Below are positions 6,117-18,771 of a stretch of DNA of 64,000 bases, in pieces (positions within the stretch are counted from its first letter, which is position 1; each line of letters begins with the position of its first letter). Both the position numbers and the translations under genes were made by a program. Origin of the DNA: Alteromonas aquimaris (GTDB lineage Bacteria; Pseudomonadota; Gammaproteobacteria; Enterobacterales; Alteromonadaceae); NCBI RefSeq assembly GCF_026183695.1, contig NZ_JAPFRD010000010.1, positions 234,072 to 298,071 of the forward strand, written 5' to 3'. The notes under the pieces are model-generated. The model worked only from the letters and a program-made list of their open reading frames with translations. It made no database searches and was not told the origin of the DNA.

Positions 6117-7861
6117 TATTTCTCACCAAATTGAAGAGCGTGTAACTGAGCGTAATGACCCTCTTTGGCTAACAATTCATCGTGCTTTCCTCGCTCGATA
6201 ATTTCTCCCTGTTCAACCACCATAATTAAGTCAGCTTTTTCGATGGTGGATAAGCGATGCGCTACCACTAAACTAGTACAGTTTTGTTGTAACTTCTCGA
6301 GGGCATCCTGAATTAACCGCTCAGACTCAGTATCGAGCGCTGACGTAGCTTCATCGAGAATGAGAATCGGTGCATTTGTTAATACTGCTCTGGCAATTGC
6401 AATTCGTTGTCGCTGCCCACCAGAAAGCATCAATCCATTTTCACCCACAATCGTGTCGAGCCCCTCTGGCAGCTGAGTTAAAAATTCATCCACATGAGCA
6501 ATCTGCGCAGCACGCTCAATCTCAGCCCTGCCAACCTCGCTCGTAGTCCCATAAGCAATGTTATTAGCAATGGTATCGTTAAATAAAACTACATGTTGAG
6601 AGACTAATGCGAATTGTTGACGAAGATTTTTTAAGTCAAAGTCAGTAATAGGTTTACCATCAAGAAGTATTTCACCCTGTTGAGGGTTATAAAAGCGGGT
6701 TAGTAATGATGAAATGGTAGATTTACCGCTCCCTGATCGCCCTACTAACGCCACTGTCTGGCCAGGCTGAATGGTAAAACTGACATCTTTTAAAGCTAGT
6801 GTAGTTTTTCCAGGATAGGCAAATGACACCCTGTTAAACTCAATTTCACCCTTAACTCGAGACACTTCATTTGCCCCGTTATCGATTTCATCGTGTTCAT
6901 CCAGAATGGCAAAAATACTTGTACAGGCTGCCATCCCTCTTTGGAATTCATTATTTACCGTAGTAAGTTGTTTCAGAGGTTTAAGAAGCATCACCATACA
7001 CAATACCACATTGGTAAAGACCCCAGCGGTAAGCCGTTCTACCATTTCGGGGGTGCTCGCGATATAAAGAACAACCGCAAGCGCAATAGAAGCAATCACC
7101 TGAATGGACGATACACTCAATATTTGGGTGACCGCCAACTTCATATTTTGCTGTCGGTTAACATTGTTTTTCTGTGCAAAGCGGGCCTGCTCGACTTTTT
7201 GCCCGCCGAACATTAACACTACTTTGTGACCTTTCACCGCTTGCTCTACAGCTGAAGTCAAATTTCCCATAGCTGTTTGTATACTTCTACTCACCACCCG
7301 AAAACGTTTACTCACATATGCCACAATTACGGCTACGACAGGCCCTATGAGCAGAAATATAAGTGACAGTTGCCATGAATAATAAAACATTACGAATAAC
7401 AGACCGATGACCAGTGCGCCCTCACGAACAAGGGTAAGTAAAGCATTGCCGGCTGCATTAGCAACCTGTTCGGTGTCATATGTGACCTTACTGATAAGTG
7501 CGCCAGTAGAATGTTGATCGTGAAATGAGACCGGTAAATGAATATATTTTTCGAACAATTGCTGGCGCATGCGCATTACTACTTTCGCGCCTATCCATCT
7601 TAGGGTGTACGTTCCCATGAAATTACACAGGCCGCGGACGATAAACAGCGGCACAATTGCATAAGCCGCCAGACGTAAAAATTCGTGATCGTTTTTACCA
7701 AAAGATTCATCTATTAGCGTTTTAGTTTGACCAATAACGAATGTATCTACAGCGGAATATCCGATCATGCCGATAATGGCAACAAAAAAGGGTAATTTGT
7801 ATTCGCGCAAATAGTTTAAAAATCGTTTTAACTGCGCTGCGTCAGGGTCTGCTGGCTGCAT
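6116..7861 (-). CDS. msbA: Lipid A export permease/ATP-binding protein
   Basis: It encodes 581 aa, a half-size ABC exporter that works as a homodimer to flip lipid A-core across the inner membrane. Six membrane segments lie in about residues 20-310. The ATPase domain shows Walker A GRSGSGKST (374-382), the signature LSGGQRQR (479-486) and Walker B ILDEATSALD (501-510). It leads the lpxK-ycaR-kdsB operon; comEC ends upstream of it, with an 85-base gap that could hold the promoter. Confidence 0.97.
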   Translation of the reverse strand: MQPADPDAAQLKRFLNYLREYKLPFFVAIIGMIGYSAVDTFVIGQTKTLIDESFGKNDHEFLRLAAYAIVPLFIVRGLCNFMGTYTLRWIGAKVVMRMRQQLFEKYIHLPVSFHDQHSTGALISKVTYDTEQVANAAGNALLTLVREGALVIGLLFVMFYYSWQLSLIFLLIGPVVAVIVAYVSKRFRVVSRSIQTAMGNLTSAVEQAVKGHKVVLMFGGQKVEQARFAQKNNVNRQQNMKLAVTQILSVSSIQVIASIALAVVLYIASTPEMVERLTAGVFTNVVLCMVMLLKPLKQLTTVNNEFQRGMAACTSIFAILDEHDEIDNGANEVSRVKGEIEFNRVSFAYPGKTTLALKDVSFTIQPGQTVALVGRSGSGKSTISSLLTRFYNPQQGEILLDGKPITDFDLKNLRQQFALVSQHVVLFNDTIANNIAYGTTSEVGRAEIERAAQIAHVDEFLTQLPEGLDTIVGENGLMLSGGQRQRIAIARAVLTNAPILILDEATSALDTESERLIQDALEKLQQNCTSLVVAHRLSTIEKADLIMVVEQGEIIERGKHDELLAKEGHYAQLHALQFGEK

Positions 7862-7946
7862 GTAAACTCACCTGTAACAATCAATGCGGCTATTGTAGCT
7901 CGTTAAGCGGCAAATCCCTAGGTTATGGTGCTAATTTGCGAGTAAT

Positions 7947-10325
7947 TCAATACATTAGCGGTATTGAAATTGGCATCTCTTCATCTGATTGCTGTAAATA
8001 CCAGCGCTTATGAAAATTATCTCTAAAATTTTTCACTCGCATTTCACGCTTATCCAACACTATCTGCAAATAACCGTGCGCAGCTGTATTCAATTGTTTC
8101 GATCCTGCTCTCTTATAGCGAGAGATCACTTCATCGGCAGGAAAACCCCACCGGTTCCTAAACCCTGTGGTATGGATCACCCACCTGGGGGATACGGAAT
8201 TTACAAAAATCTGAGTAGATGACGTGGCGCTGCCGTGATGCGGCGCAATAAGTATATCGGATCTTAGATCGCGATGCTGATAGAGCATTCCATACTCAGC
8301 CGTACTTTCAATATCGCCTGGAATTAATACGGTATACTGAGTATCAGATATTTTAAGTACACAGGAAAAATTATTGCCTCTTGAGGCAGGCGCATGGGGC
8401 CATAACGCTTCAATCGACAGCCCCCTCCAGAGCCACTGCTCACCAGCAATACAGCCCGACTGGCTAGAGTAGATGGTTGGTTGGTTGCCATTTTGCTGTG
8501 CAAAATAGTGCACAAAGTCCTCCTTGCCCCCTGCATGATCATTGTCGCTGTGGCTGATAAACAGAGTTTCCACCCGTTGTATGTTAAGTGCTCGCAAGGC
8601 GGGTATAACCGTATTTCTCATCATGCTAAAACGCCCTTGAATACCAGCCCCTGTATCGAATAGAACAGCCTCTTCTCCGCGGGAAATAGCCAAGGATGTC
8701 CCCTGTCCTACATCGAAAACATGTAGTTTCCAGTTGTTGGCAGATGGCGGAATTAAAAGACTTAGCGAGGGGAAAAGACACACAATCTGCACCGTCTTTT
8801 TGTAAGGGACTGGTGGTAAAAATATTAATACCACACACAATAATAAAAATATGACGGCTGCCAAGGGTACCGATAAACTATCATTTGCTATGGCAAAAGT
8901 AGCGATATACGACATCAGTTCAAAAATCCAGGTCATCATCTGATCCGCAATACGCAACAACCCTTGCTCAGCAAAATCATTAAAATAGTCAATTACGAGG
9001 GCAAGCAAAAAAAAAGGGAGAGTGAACGAAATTAATGGGACCAATAGCAAATTGGCTACGGGAGCAACCCAACTGAATTGTCCAAACCAAAGAATGGTCA
9101 AAGGCAACATAAGCCCACAAAGACAGAACTGCATGATCAGTAACTGTTTTATTTTATCCCCCATACGGGTAGTCACTACATTAAAACGCCAGAGCAGAAA
9201 CCAAATTGTCATTACTGCACCAACACTTAGATAGAATGAAGCACTGAATAGGGAGAAAGGAAAAATAACAATACAACTTGCCACCATAATCAGGGCTTTA
9301 TCTAATCTACCCCAGCTGATGCGAGTAGTTTGCAGTAACAGATACAGTGAAATAAGTAACCATGCGCGTATCACCGGCAACGCTGAGGTTGCCAGCACCG
9401 CATACCCACCAGTAAAAATAATAAGCGGCCAAAGTAGACATGTGGTGAGGTTGAAGCGCGGGGAAGTTGGAAACGCACATTTTTGTATAAGTGTAAGCAG
9501 TGCAGCAAGTGATCCGTAACACCAAGCAAATATAACCCCCATGTGTAATCCTGAGATACTGAATAAATGTGCCGTACCCGTGAGCTGTAATATTTCCCAA
9601 TCTTGCCTGGATATTTCATCTCGGTTACCAATAAGTAGGGCTTTTAACCACCGCCCGTTCTCAAAATAGGGTTGGCTTAAAAATTCTGATAATCTGCTGT
9701 GTAGAGAAAATGAGGGGGCGATAACTCGTATATGGTCAGGTTGTGTAATATTACCGGTGGCTACAATTGCCTGGCTTAACAACCATTGTTGTTTAAGGGC
9801 ACTACCTGGATTTGCCAGCCCGTATGCAGGTTTTAATTTAGCTTTAAGGGTAACCTGTTGATGCCGTCGTAAGCGGATTCCTGGCTTATACCAATATAAC
9901 AGAACATTCGGTGCGAAAAGGGTCGGTTTATTATCGATGAAGTCGACCTCCATCGTTATTTTTCCGATGGCATCTTCCGATGAAGTGCTTATTATCTTAC
10001 CGCTCAATATGACATCGTGTTGATATTTGCTCACGGTGTGTTGCCAACTGGTGTACCAATGCCCTACACTCGCCATCCAGATGGTGCCTAACGCTAGACC
10101 GTGGACACACACTAAGACCATATTGACCAAACCATGATTAATTTGAAATCTTTTTAGTCCGAAAAATGGTACACAAGCATATATTGGACGTTTCAGGATA
10201 AATAAAGAAGCACTGCTGATGACAAAGAAGAGCAAACAACTAGGTAAGGATGGTAGTACCGGCCATACGGTGGCGGACAGTGCTCCTGCACAGAATCCAA
10301 TCAGCCATCGTGCTATATTTTGCAT
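7947..10325 (-). CDS. comEC: ComEC/Rec2 family DNA-uptake channel
   Basis: It encodes 792 aa. Domains in order: an N-terminal membrane and OB-like region (DUF4131), the Competence domain with many membrane helices (ISGLHMGVIFAW is a typical motif, roughly residues 250-510), and a C-terminal metallo-beta-lactamase-like domain with VFDVGQGTS, LFDTGAG and HSDNDHAGG (near residue 590). ComEC forms the inner-membrane channel for single-stranded DNA in natural transformation. The protein looks full-length with metal ligands present. Divergent from the DUF2062 gene, with 40 bases between the starts. Confidence 0.95.
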   Translation of the reverse strand: MQNIARWLIGFCAGALSATVWPVLPSLPSCLLFFVISSASLFILKRPIYACVPFFGLKRFQINHGLVNMVLVCVHGLALGTIWMASVGHWYTSWQHTVSKYQHDVILSGKIISTSSEDAIGKITMEVDFIDNKPTLFAPNVLLYWYKPGIRLRRHQQVTLKAKLKPAYGLANPGSALKQQWLLSQAIVATGNITQPDHIRVIAPSFSLHSRLSEFLSQPYFENGRWLKALLIGNRDEISRQDWEILQLTGTAHLFSISGLHMGVIFAWCYGSLAALLTLIQKCAFPTSPRFNLTTCLLWPLIIFTGGYAVLATSALPVIRAWLLISLYLLLQTTRISWGRLDKALIMVASCIVIFPFSLFSASFYLSVGAVMTIWFLLWRFNVVTTRMGDKIKQLLIMQFCLCGLMLPLTILWFGQFSWVAPVANLLLVPLISFTLPFFLLALVIDYFNDFAEQGLLRIADQMMTWIFELMSYIATFAIANDSLSVPLAAVIFLLLCVVLIFLPPVPYKKTVQIVCLFPSLSLLIPPSANNWKLHVFDVGQGTSLAISRGEEAVLFDTGAGIQGRFSMMRNTVIPALRALNIQRVETLFISHSDNDHAGGKEDFVHYFAQQNGNQPTIYSSQSGCIAGEQWLWRGLSIEALWPHAPASRGNNFSCVLKISDTQYTVLIPGDIESTAEYGMLYQHRDLRSDILIAPHHGSATSSTQIFVNSVSPRWVIHTTGFRNRWGFPADEVISRYKRAGSKQLNTAAHGYLQIVLDKREMRVKNFRDNFHKRWYLQQSDEEMPISIPLMY

Positions 10326-10365
10326 CCCTTCGCTTATCTCCTGGATATGTGGTTAAGAAGTCGCT

Positions 10366-12944
<2,579 letters not shown>

Positions 12945-12978
12945 TTAAAAAATTTTCAGTGAATATCCAGGTAAATGA

Positions 12979-14301
12979 CTAGCGTTTTACCATGCGCAAG
13001 CGCTCAAATTCGCGAATACGTTCTATATACTGCTGTAATCCCTGCTTAGTCATCACACTTCTACGACCGTCCAGCACCTGAGCACCGAATTCATCCGCTA
13101 TTTTTCGCGCTGCATTATGCATCATATTGAATACTTGATGTGCATCGCCCTCAATAGGAAGAATCATAAATAGCGAGACCCCTTGCGTGGTAAAGGTTTC
13201 TAGATTATCAATGTCAAATACCCCGGGCTTAAACATATTTGCCAGTGAGAATAGTACGGGCCCTTTTCCATTGGAATTAACATGGCGATGAAAAATATCC
13301 TGCTCACCAAATTTGAAGCCCAGCGTTAATAGCATAGGTAGCAACGCTGCGCCTGAGATGGGTGCATCTTCAGCAGCTTTAACATTCAATACCAATACTT
13401 CTTGCTCTGGCAATGTGGATTGCTGACTAGCATCATGCCCCGCGCTTTCTACCTCTTCAGGGTCTGCATGATCATGCGATTTCTCAGCGGAATCATCGAA
13501 ATCAATACGCATCTGATCATCGCCAAACTTCGGTTCCTGACGCCCTTTTTTAGTAGAAGGTTTACTGCGTTTACGTGACATAAACCGACGAGCTTGCTCG
13601 GTAAGGCTTTCACCCTCTGCCTGTTCTTTTTCGTTAGCCTCATTCATATGTATGGGAGCAGGTTGAGAATCTAAACTAAAGTCATCGACCTCTGCTTCCT
13701 GCTCGCGCATTTTCGGAGCGGGTGTAGAGTGTAGATCAGGCGTAGAATTTTCAGTATTTTGGTTATGCGCTGCTTCTTTTTTTAATAAAAAACCGGGCGG
13801 TGCGGGAATATCATCTTTTTCACTTTCTCCTGCATGACGCGGGTTTTGCATGTGCGGTTTCGGGTTTGACACCACCGAACCATATAGTTTTATTTCAGGC
13901 TCTGCAGTGGCAGGTTTCGACGCTTTTTCGGCGGGTGGTTCCATCTCCTGCTCGCCAGATAGAGCTTTATCGCCTTCTTTTCCTTCAACAATACGTGATG
14001 AGGGATCATCTGCATTTGGTTTAACCACACGCACTTTACCCACTCCTAGCTCATCGAAGTCTTCTCCCTGTTGAGAAGCGCGAATTGATTCGCTGCGGCG
14101 CCCCATATCTTCTTCGCGCCATGCCCCTTCATCCGCATTAAGTTCGTCATCATCGTCAATGTCCCACGAGCGCGGCTCAAGACGGGATTTCTTCTCTTCT
14201 GGCTTACTTTGTTTACGAATTTTCCACATGCCATGCGCAAAAATGGCAATTATAAATAGTGTACCAGCGATTAATAAAGACAGGCGTAATTCATCTTGCA
14301 T
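12979..14301 (-). CDS. zipA: Cell division protein ZipA
   Basis: It encodes 440 aa from ATG 14301 (MQDELRLSLLIAGTLFIIAIFAHG); the longer frame from 14355 would run into smc and is unlikely. An N-terminal membrane anchor (residues 5-25) is followed by a long charged, proline/glutamate-rich linker (about 30-300) and the C-terminal ZipA domain (VLVLNVKAAEDAPISGAALLPMLL onward), which binds the FtsZ tail and ties the Z ring to the membrane. The linker is longer than in E. coli ZipA (328 aa), which is common in Alteromonadales. It lies 19 bases after smc and is likely in one operon with ligA. Confidence 0.95.
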   Translation of the reverse strand: MQDELRLSLLIAGTLFIIAIFAHGMWKIRKQSKPEEKKSRLEPRSWDIDDDDELNADEGAWREEDMGRRSESIRASQQGEDFDELGVGKVRVVKPNADDPSSRIVEGKEGDKALSGEQEMEPPAEKASKPATAEPEIKLYGSVVSNPKPHMQNPRHAGESEKDDIPAPPGFLLKKEAAHNQNTENSTPDLHSTPAPKMREQEAEVDDFSLDSQPAPIHMNEANEKEQAEGESLTEQARRFMSRKRSKPSTKKGRQEPKFGDDQMRIDFDDSAEKSHDHADPEEVESAGHDASQQSTLPEQEVLVLNVKAAEDAPISGAALLPMLLTLGFKFGEQDIFHRHVNSNGKGPVLFSLANMFKPGVFDIDNLETFTTQGVSLFMILPIEGDAHQVFNMMHNAARKIADEFGAQVLDGRRSVMTKQGLQQYIERIREFERLRMVKR

Positions 14302-14320
14302 TGACTTTGATTGCCCTTTG

Positions 14321-17300
14321 TTATGTTTCAGCGAACGAGATGGCTTCATCCACATCTACCGCGACCATTCTCGAAACCCCGGGTTCCGCCATAGTAACAC
14401 CAGTAAGGTGGCTAGCCATTTCCATCGCTATCTTATTATGGGTAATGTAAATAAATTGAACCGTTTGAGACATCTCTGAGACCAGATTACAGAACCGGCC
14501 CACATTAGCATCGTCAAGCGGTGCATCAACCTCGTCCAGTAAACAAAATGGTGCTGGATTGAGTCGAAATATAGCGAATACCAATGATAAAGCGGTTAGC
14601 GCTTTTTCTCCACCGCTTAACAGATGAATTGTACTATTTTTCTTGCCCGGCGGTCGCGCCATAATTGTGACTCCGGTTTCAAGATAATCATCATCGGTTA
14701 ATGCCAGATACGCAGAGCCACCTCCGAAAACCTTTGGAAACAGCGTTTTAAGGTCATTGTTAACTTGCTCAAAGGTTTCTGCAAAACGTTGGCGCGTTTC
14801 CTTATCAATTTTTCTAATCGCGCTTCTCAAAGTATCAAGGGCATCATTAAGGTCTTCGAACTGCGTATCCAAATGATGTTTACGTTCAGACTGAACCTCA
14901 AATTCATCCACTGCTGCCAGGTTTACCGCACCCAGTCGACTTATAGCAGCTTGGGTGGATTCCAGTTCACTTTGCCAGGTTGATTCTTCCGCGTGCTCGT
15001 CCAGGGTCTCCAGCACAGCTTTAAGGTTTTGTCCTGTGTCCTGTAGTTGCTCTATCACCGCAGCAGCGCGCACGCGATAGCCTTCAACTTCTAATCTTAG
15101 ACTTTCTAGCGTGGCTTGGCGCTGATTAATCTGCTCCATAATTCCGTGTTGGCCTTGCTTTGCTTCCTGAAGCAATTTATGCATTTCGTTCAAGTCGCTT
15201 TGACGTTGACTAATTAACGCTTCGAGCTCTTCACGCATAGTCAACAATTCTTGAAGCTGTGCTTGTTGCGTCGCCATTGGTGCCGAAAGGTTTTCTCTTT
15301 CATTTTCCAACGATGCGCACCGATTACGCAGATTCTCCCGCTGCATCTCGTTACGCGTAACCTGTTGAGTATAAAGTTCGTACTGACTTTTCTGCTGTTG
15401 TAACGATAATTCAATTTGATGCCGCTGGCTTATTTGTCTTTCCAGATTCTGTCTGATATCTACAATGGCAGCTTCAATCAACTCACGTTTCTCGTCATTC
15501 TTTTGATTCTGCTCTTCAAGTTCAACTTGCTTTAACGACGCTTCTTCAAGTTTTATCGACACTTCTTCCTGTTGCAATTTTTCTTCTTCCAGGCGCTCTT
15601 GTTGCCGGGTTAACTCGTCGGTTAACTTACGCCGCCGCTGTTCACTGTTTTCCCACCGCATGCGAGCGAACTTCGCATCATTTTGAAGCGCCTGTTGAGC
15701 AGTTAGCAGCTCATTCAATGCGTGCTGACGTTCCGCTAACGTCTCTTCATGAATACTGAGCTGCTGCTGTTGAGCTGCACATTGCTCTTTTTGCTCGCTA
15801 AACTTAGCCATCAGTCCCTGCGATTGCTCATTTAATTCGCGCAGTCGGTTTGTTTGCGCAAAAGAACCTTCACCTTGCACTCTATGCTGATTGATCGCCC
15901 AGGAATGCGAAAGCCATTGCCCTTGTTTAGTGATGACTGTTTGATGGGGCAATAAACTGTCAAGTTTACGATTAGCCTCTTCTAGCGTATCGACAATAAA
16001 GATATGATTGAAAAATTCGTAATGTGGGCCGGCGGTGATCCGTTCAGCTAAACTACCTTTTTCTACGTCCTGCTTAACCGCATCAAACGCCACAACGCGT
16101 TGTCCTAGTGGTAAGCTAGCGACTTCGGCGGGTATCGCATGAGATGCCATCGCCTGGCTAACCAATGGCTGTGATAATCCCTCCAACACTACTTCAAAGC
16201 ATTTTTCATAGCCGGAGGCCACTTCGACCTGCTGCCAGATAGACGTCAAATTCTCATTAGTACCTTGAGCTGCAGCACGTTCGGTTTGCATTGTCTCAAT
16301 AGCTGAGATGCTAGCTTTCACAGTGTTTATCTGTTCTGAGATAGTGGAAAGGACATTTTGATGTTCAGCTAAGGTAGTCTCTGCCCTTTCTTTAAGCAAA
16401 AGCAACTCCTTGACCTGCCCTCGCTGATAGGAAATCTCGCTTTCCTTTTGCGTACATTCAGCCTCAAGTTGGTTAACCTCAGTCTGCAATGTTTGTCCCT
16501 CAATCTCACGCAGCTCTTCTTCCACTTCACCTATACGCTGAGTAGTGCGAAGCTGCATGTCCATCAATGCCTGAAGTTGGCTATGGCAGGTTTGTACCTG
16601 GTTTTTTAATTGATGATATTGTGCCTCGTGATTTCTGGTATGTTGATTAAACTCTCTCAACTCAGCTTCTTTGCAGACTTTTTGCTCTTCAGCCTGTTCA
16701 ATTGCCAACGTTAGCATTTCATTTTCAGGTTCCAGCTGCCGAATTAAGTCAGCGGACATATCCTTTGCCTGAGAAGCTTGCGTAATGGCATGGTCAATTT
16801 CATCAATTTGATGGGTTAAATCGCTTAATTCAGTCGAAATTTGAGATTTACGTTGCTGACTGTGCAAATTACTTTGCTCAATTCGTGTGATGGCTGTACC
16901 GGTGCTAAATCGTTTCTGCTGTAAATCATCTAACGATTGGGTAAGTTCATCTGCTTTTTGCTGATATTTAACTATACCCGCTTCATCACCCCTTTGTTGG
17001 GCTATCAACGCTTCTAACTCTGTTTCTTGTTTTTGCTTTTGCTGGTTTAACTTTTCCATTTTTTGAGAATGCTTAAGCCAGCGAATCACGCTAAGCTCGG
17101 CTTTTAATGTTCGTTCGCTTGCTTTTAATGTTTTATAGCGATTTGCCGCCGCGGCTTGTCTTTGCAGTTTCTCAATTTGCTGTGCAAGTTCCCCTCGCAC
17201 ATCTTCTAGACGTTCGAGGTTTTCTACGGTGTGACGAATTCTATTTTCAGTTTCTCGTCGTCTTTCTTTATAACGAGAGACGCCCGCAGCTTCTTCAATA

Positions 17301-17788
17301 AAAACCCGAAGATCCTGGGGTTTAGATTCTATAAGCCGCGAGATCATCCCTTGCTCGATTATGGCGTAACTTCGCGGGCCCAGTCCCGTTCCCAAAAACA
17401 AATCGGTTACGTCACGACGGCGACATTTAGTCCCATTTAAGAAATAAGTCGACGTTGCATCACGGGTCACCAACCGTTTAATGGATAATTCATTGTACTT
17501 GGCAAATTCGCCCTCGATGCGGCCACTACTGTTATCAAACACCAGTTCTACACTGCATTGGCCAACTGGTTTCCTGGCGGAAGAGCCATTAAATATTACA
17601 TCCGTCATCGCATCGCCACGGAGGTTCTTCGCTGAGCTTTCTCCCAAAACCCAGCGTACCGCATCGATTACATTGGATTTTCCACAACCATTAGGGCCAA
17701 CGATTGCCGTCATTTCTCCTGGGAACGGAATGGAGGTGGGATCTACAAAAGACTTAAAACCCGCTAACTTAATTTTCTTCAGCCGCAT
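14321..17788 (-). CDS. smc: Chromosome segregation protein SMC
   Basis: It encodes 1155 aa. Condensin-type ATPase: N-terminal Walker A GPNGCGKS (residues 31-38), two long Gln/Glu-rich coiled coils split by a hinge near the middle (GLSQPLVSQAMASHAIP and following), and a C-terminal head with LSGGEKALTALSLVFAI and Walker B FCLLDEVDAPLDD. It organises and helps segregate the chromosome. It is divergent from cysZ and heads the smc-zipA-ligA unit. No scpA/scpB lie in the window. Confidence 0.97.
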   Translation of the reverse strand: MRLKKIKLAGFKSFVDPTSIPFPGEMTAIVGPNGCGKSNVIDAVRWVLGESSAKNLRGDAMTDVIFNGSSARKPVGQCSVELVFDNSSGRIEGEFAKYNELSIKRLVTRDATSTYFLNGTKCRRRDVTDLFLGTGLGPRSYAIIEQGMISRLIESKPQDLRVFIEEAAGVSRYKERRRETENRIRHTVENLERLEDVRGELAQQIEKLQRQAAAANRYKTLKASERTLKAELSVIRWLKHSQKMEKLNQQKQKQETELEALIAQQRGDEAGIVKYQQKADELTQSLDDLQQKRFSTGTAITRIEQSNLHSQQRKSQISTELSDLTHQIDEIDHAITQASQAKDMSADLIRQLEPENEMLTLAIEQAEEQKVCKEAELREFNQHTRNHEAQYHQLKNQVQTCHSQLQALMDMQLRTTQRIGEVEEELREIEGQTLQTEVNQLEAECTQKESEISYQRGQVKELLLLKERAETTLAEHQNVLSTISEQINTVKASISAIETMQTERAAAQGTNENLTSIWQQVEVASGYEKCFEVVLEGLSQPLVSQAMASHAIPAEVASLPLGQRVVAFDAVKQDVEKGSLAERITAGPHYEFFNHIFIVDTLEEANRKLDSLLPHQTVITKQGQWLSHSWAINQHRVQGEGSFAQTNRLRELNEQSQGLMAKFSEQKEQCAAQQQQLSIHEETLAERQHALNELLTAQQALQNDAKFARMRWENSEQRRRKLTDELTRQQERLEEEKLQQEEVSIKLEEASLKQVELEEQNQKNDEKRELIEAAIVDIRQNLERQISQRHQIELSLQQQKSQYELYTQQVTRNEMQRENLRNRCASLENERENLSAPMATQQAQLQELLTMREELEALISQRQSDLNEMHKLLQEAKQGQHGIMEQINQRQATLESLRLEVEGYRVRAAAVIEQLQDTGQNLKAVLETLDEHAEESTWQSELESTQAAISRLGAVNLAAVDEFEVQSERKHHLDTQFEDLNDALDTLRSAIRKIDKETRQRFAETFEQVNNDLKTLFPKVFGGGSAYLALTDDDYLETGVTIMARPPGKKNSTIHLLSGGEKALTALSLVFAIFRLNPAPFCLLDEVDAPLDDANVGRFCNLVSEMSQTVQFIYITHNKIAMEMASHLTGVTMAEPGVSRMVAVDVDEAISFAET

Positions 17789-18009
17789 GCAGACCTCACG
17801 GCTTGAACGAGAGGCAAATGTAGTAGAGTATCGATACCTACTTTCGTACCGGTGAATATTGACCGATTAACAATCACAGTTTTTGCGCGCTGAATTTAAT
17901 AATTATTATCTCGCGACTCTACCAAAACTCATAGCCTGTAACAATTGTGATTTTTTTGGGGGAGGTAAAAGCGGTACAATCTGCTGTGAGTGTTATCAGG
18001 AGAATAAAA

Positions 18010-18771
18010 ATGCCAGCGAAAAGTGGGATCAGTTATTTTGTGATGGGATTCGGTCTTATCAAAACAAAAGGGTTGAAACGGTTTGTGTTAATCCCTTTAA
18101 CGGTTAACTTGATTTTATTTGCGACCGCATTCTATTTCTTGTTTGGACAGATTGAATTAGGGATTACATGGTTAATCTCGAGTATCCCTGATTGGTTAGG
18201 GTGGATGAAGGATGTGCTGGCGTTTATTCTCTGGCCTATCGCTGTTATCAGTGTTTTACTTATCTTTGCGCTGATATTTGGAACATTAGCGAATTGGATT
18301 GCTGCACCATTTAACGGCGTTCTTGCCGAAAAAGTCGAACGTCACCTTACCGGACAACCCCTTGGAGACGAGGGTGTATTAAGTTTGATCCGGGACATAC
18401 CTCGCGTACTTGGTCGCGAGCTATCGAAGCTGATGTGGTATATTCCTAGAGCGATTGGTTTTTTCCTCATCTTTTTATTTGTTCCGCTTATCGGTCAGGC
18501 AATATGGTTTTTGTTCAGTGCGTGGATGATGGCCATTCAATATTGCGATTACGCATACGATAATCACAAAATCAAATTTTCTTCTATGCGCGACCACCTT
18601 GGTCAACATAAAGGTTCGGCGCTGTCTTTCGGTTTTATGGTAAACATTTTCTCTTTAATACCAATAATCAATTTCATCGTTATGCCGGTGGCGATTTGCG
18701 GAGCCACGGCTATGTGGGTTGAGAAACTACGCCCCGATTTAGACAGGCGAATTAATCAGACGAGGCCTTAA
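18010..18771 (+). CDS. cysZ: Sulfate transporter CysZ
   Basis: It encodes 253 aa from ATG 18010 (MPAKSGISYFVMGFGLIKTKGLKRF). A longer in-frame start at 17947 adds 21 residues unlike the family and lacks support; ATCAGGAGAAT lies just before 18010 as ribosome site. Typical EI24/CysZ features: several membrane helices, LIPLTVNLILFATAFY, NWIAAPFNGVLAEKVE and RELSKLMWYIPRA. It imports sulfate for cysteine synthesis. It is divergent from smc and its 3' end overlaps the convergent protease-like gene by 20 bases. Confidence 0.93.
   Translation: MPAKSGISYFVMGFGLIKTKGLKRFVLIPLTVNLILFATAFYFLFGQIELGITWLISSIPDWLGWMKDVLAFILWPIAVISVLLIFALIFGTLANWIAAPFNGVLAEKVERHLTGQPLGDEGVLSLIRDIPRVLGRELSKLMWYIPRAIGFFLIFLFVPLIGQAIWFLFSAWMMAIQYCDYAYDNHKIKFSSMRDHLGQHKGSALSFGFMVNIFSLIPIINFIVMPVAICGATAMWVEKLRPDLDRRINQTRP

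Noticed and set aside
14159..17855. Plus-strand ORFs opposite zipA and smc
   Set aside because: They mirror the well-supported minus-strand genes, have no ribosome sites and no family pattern.
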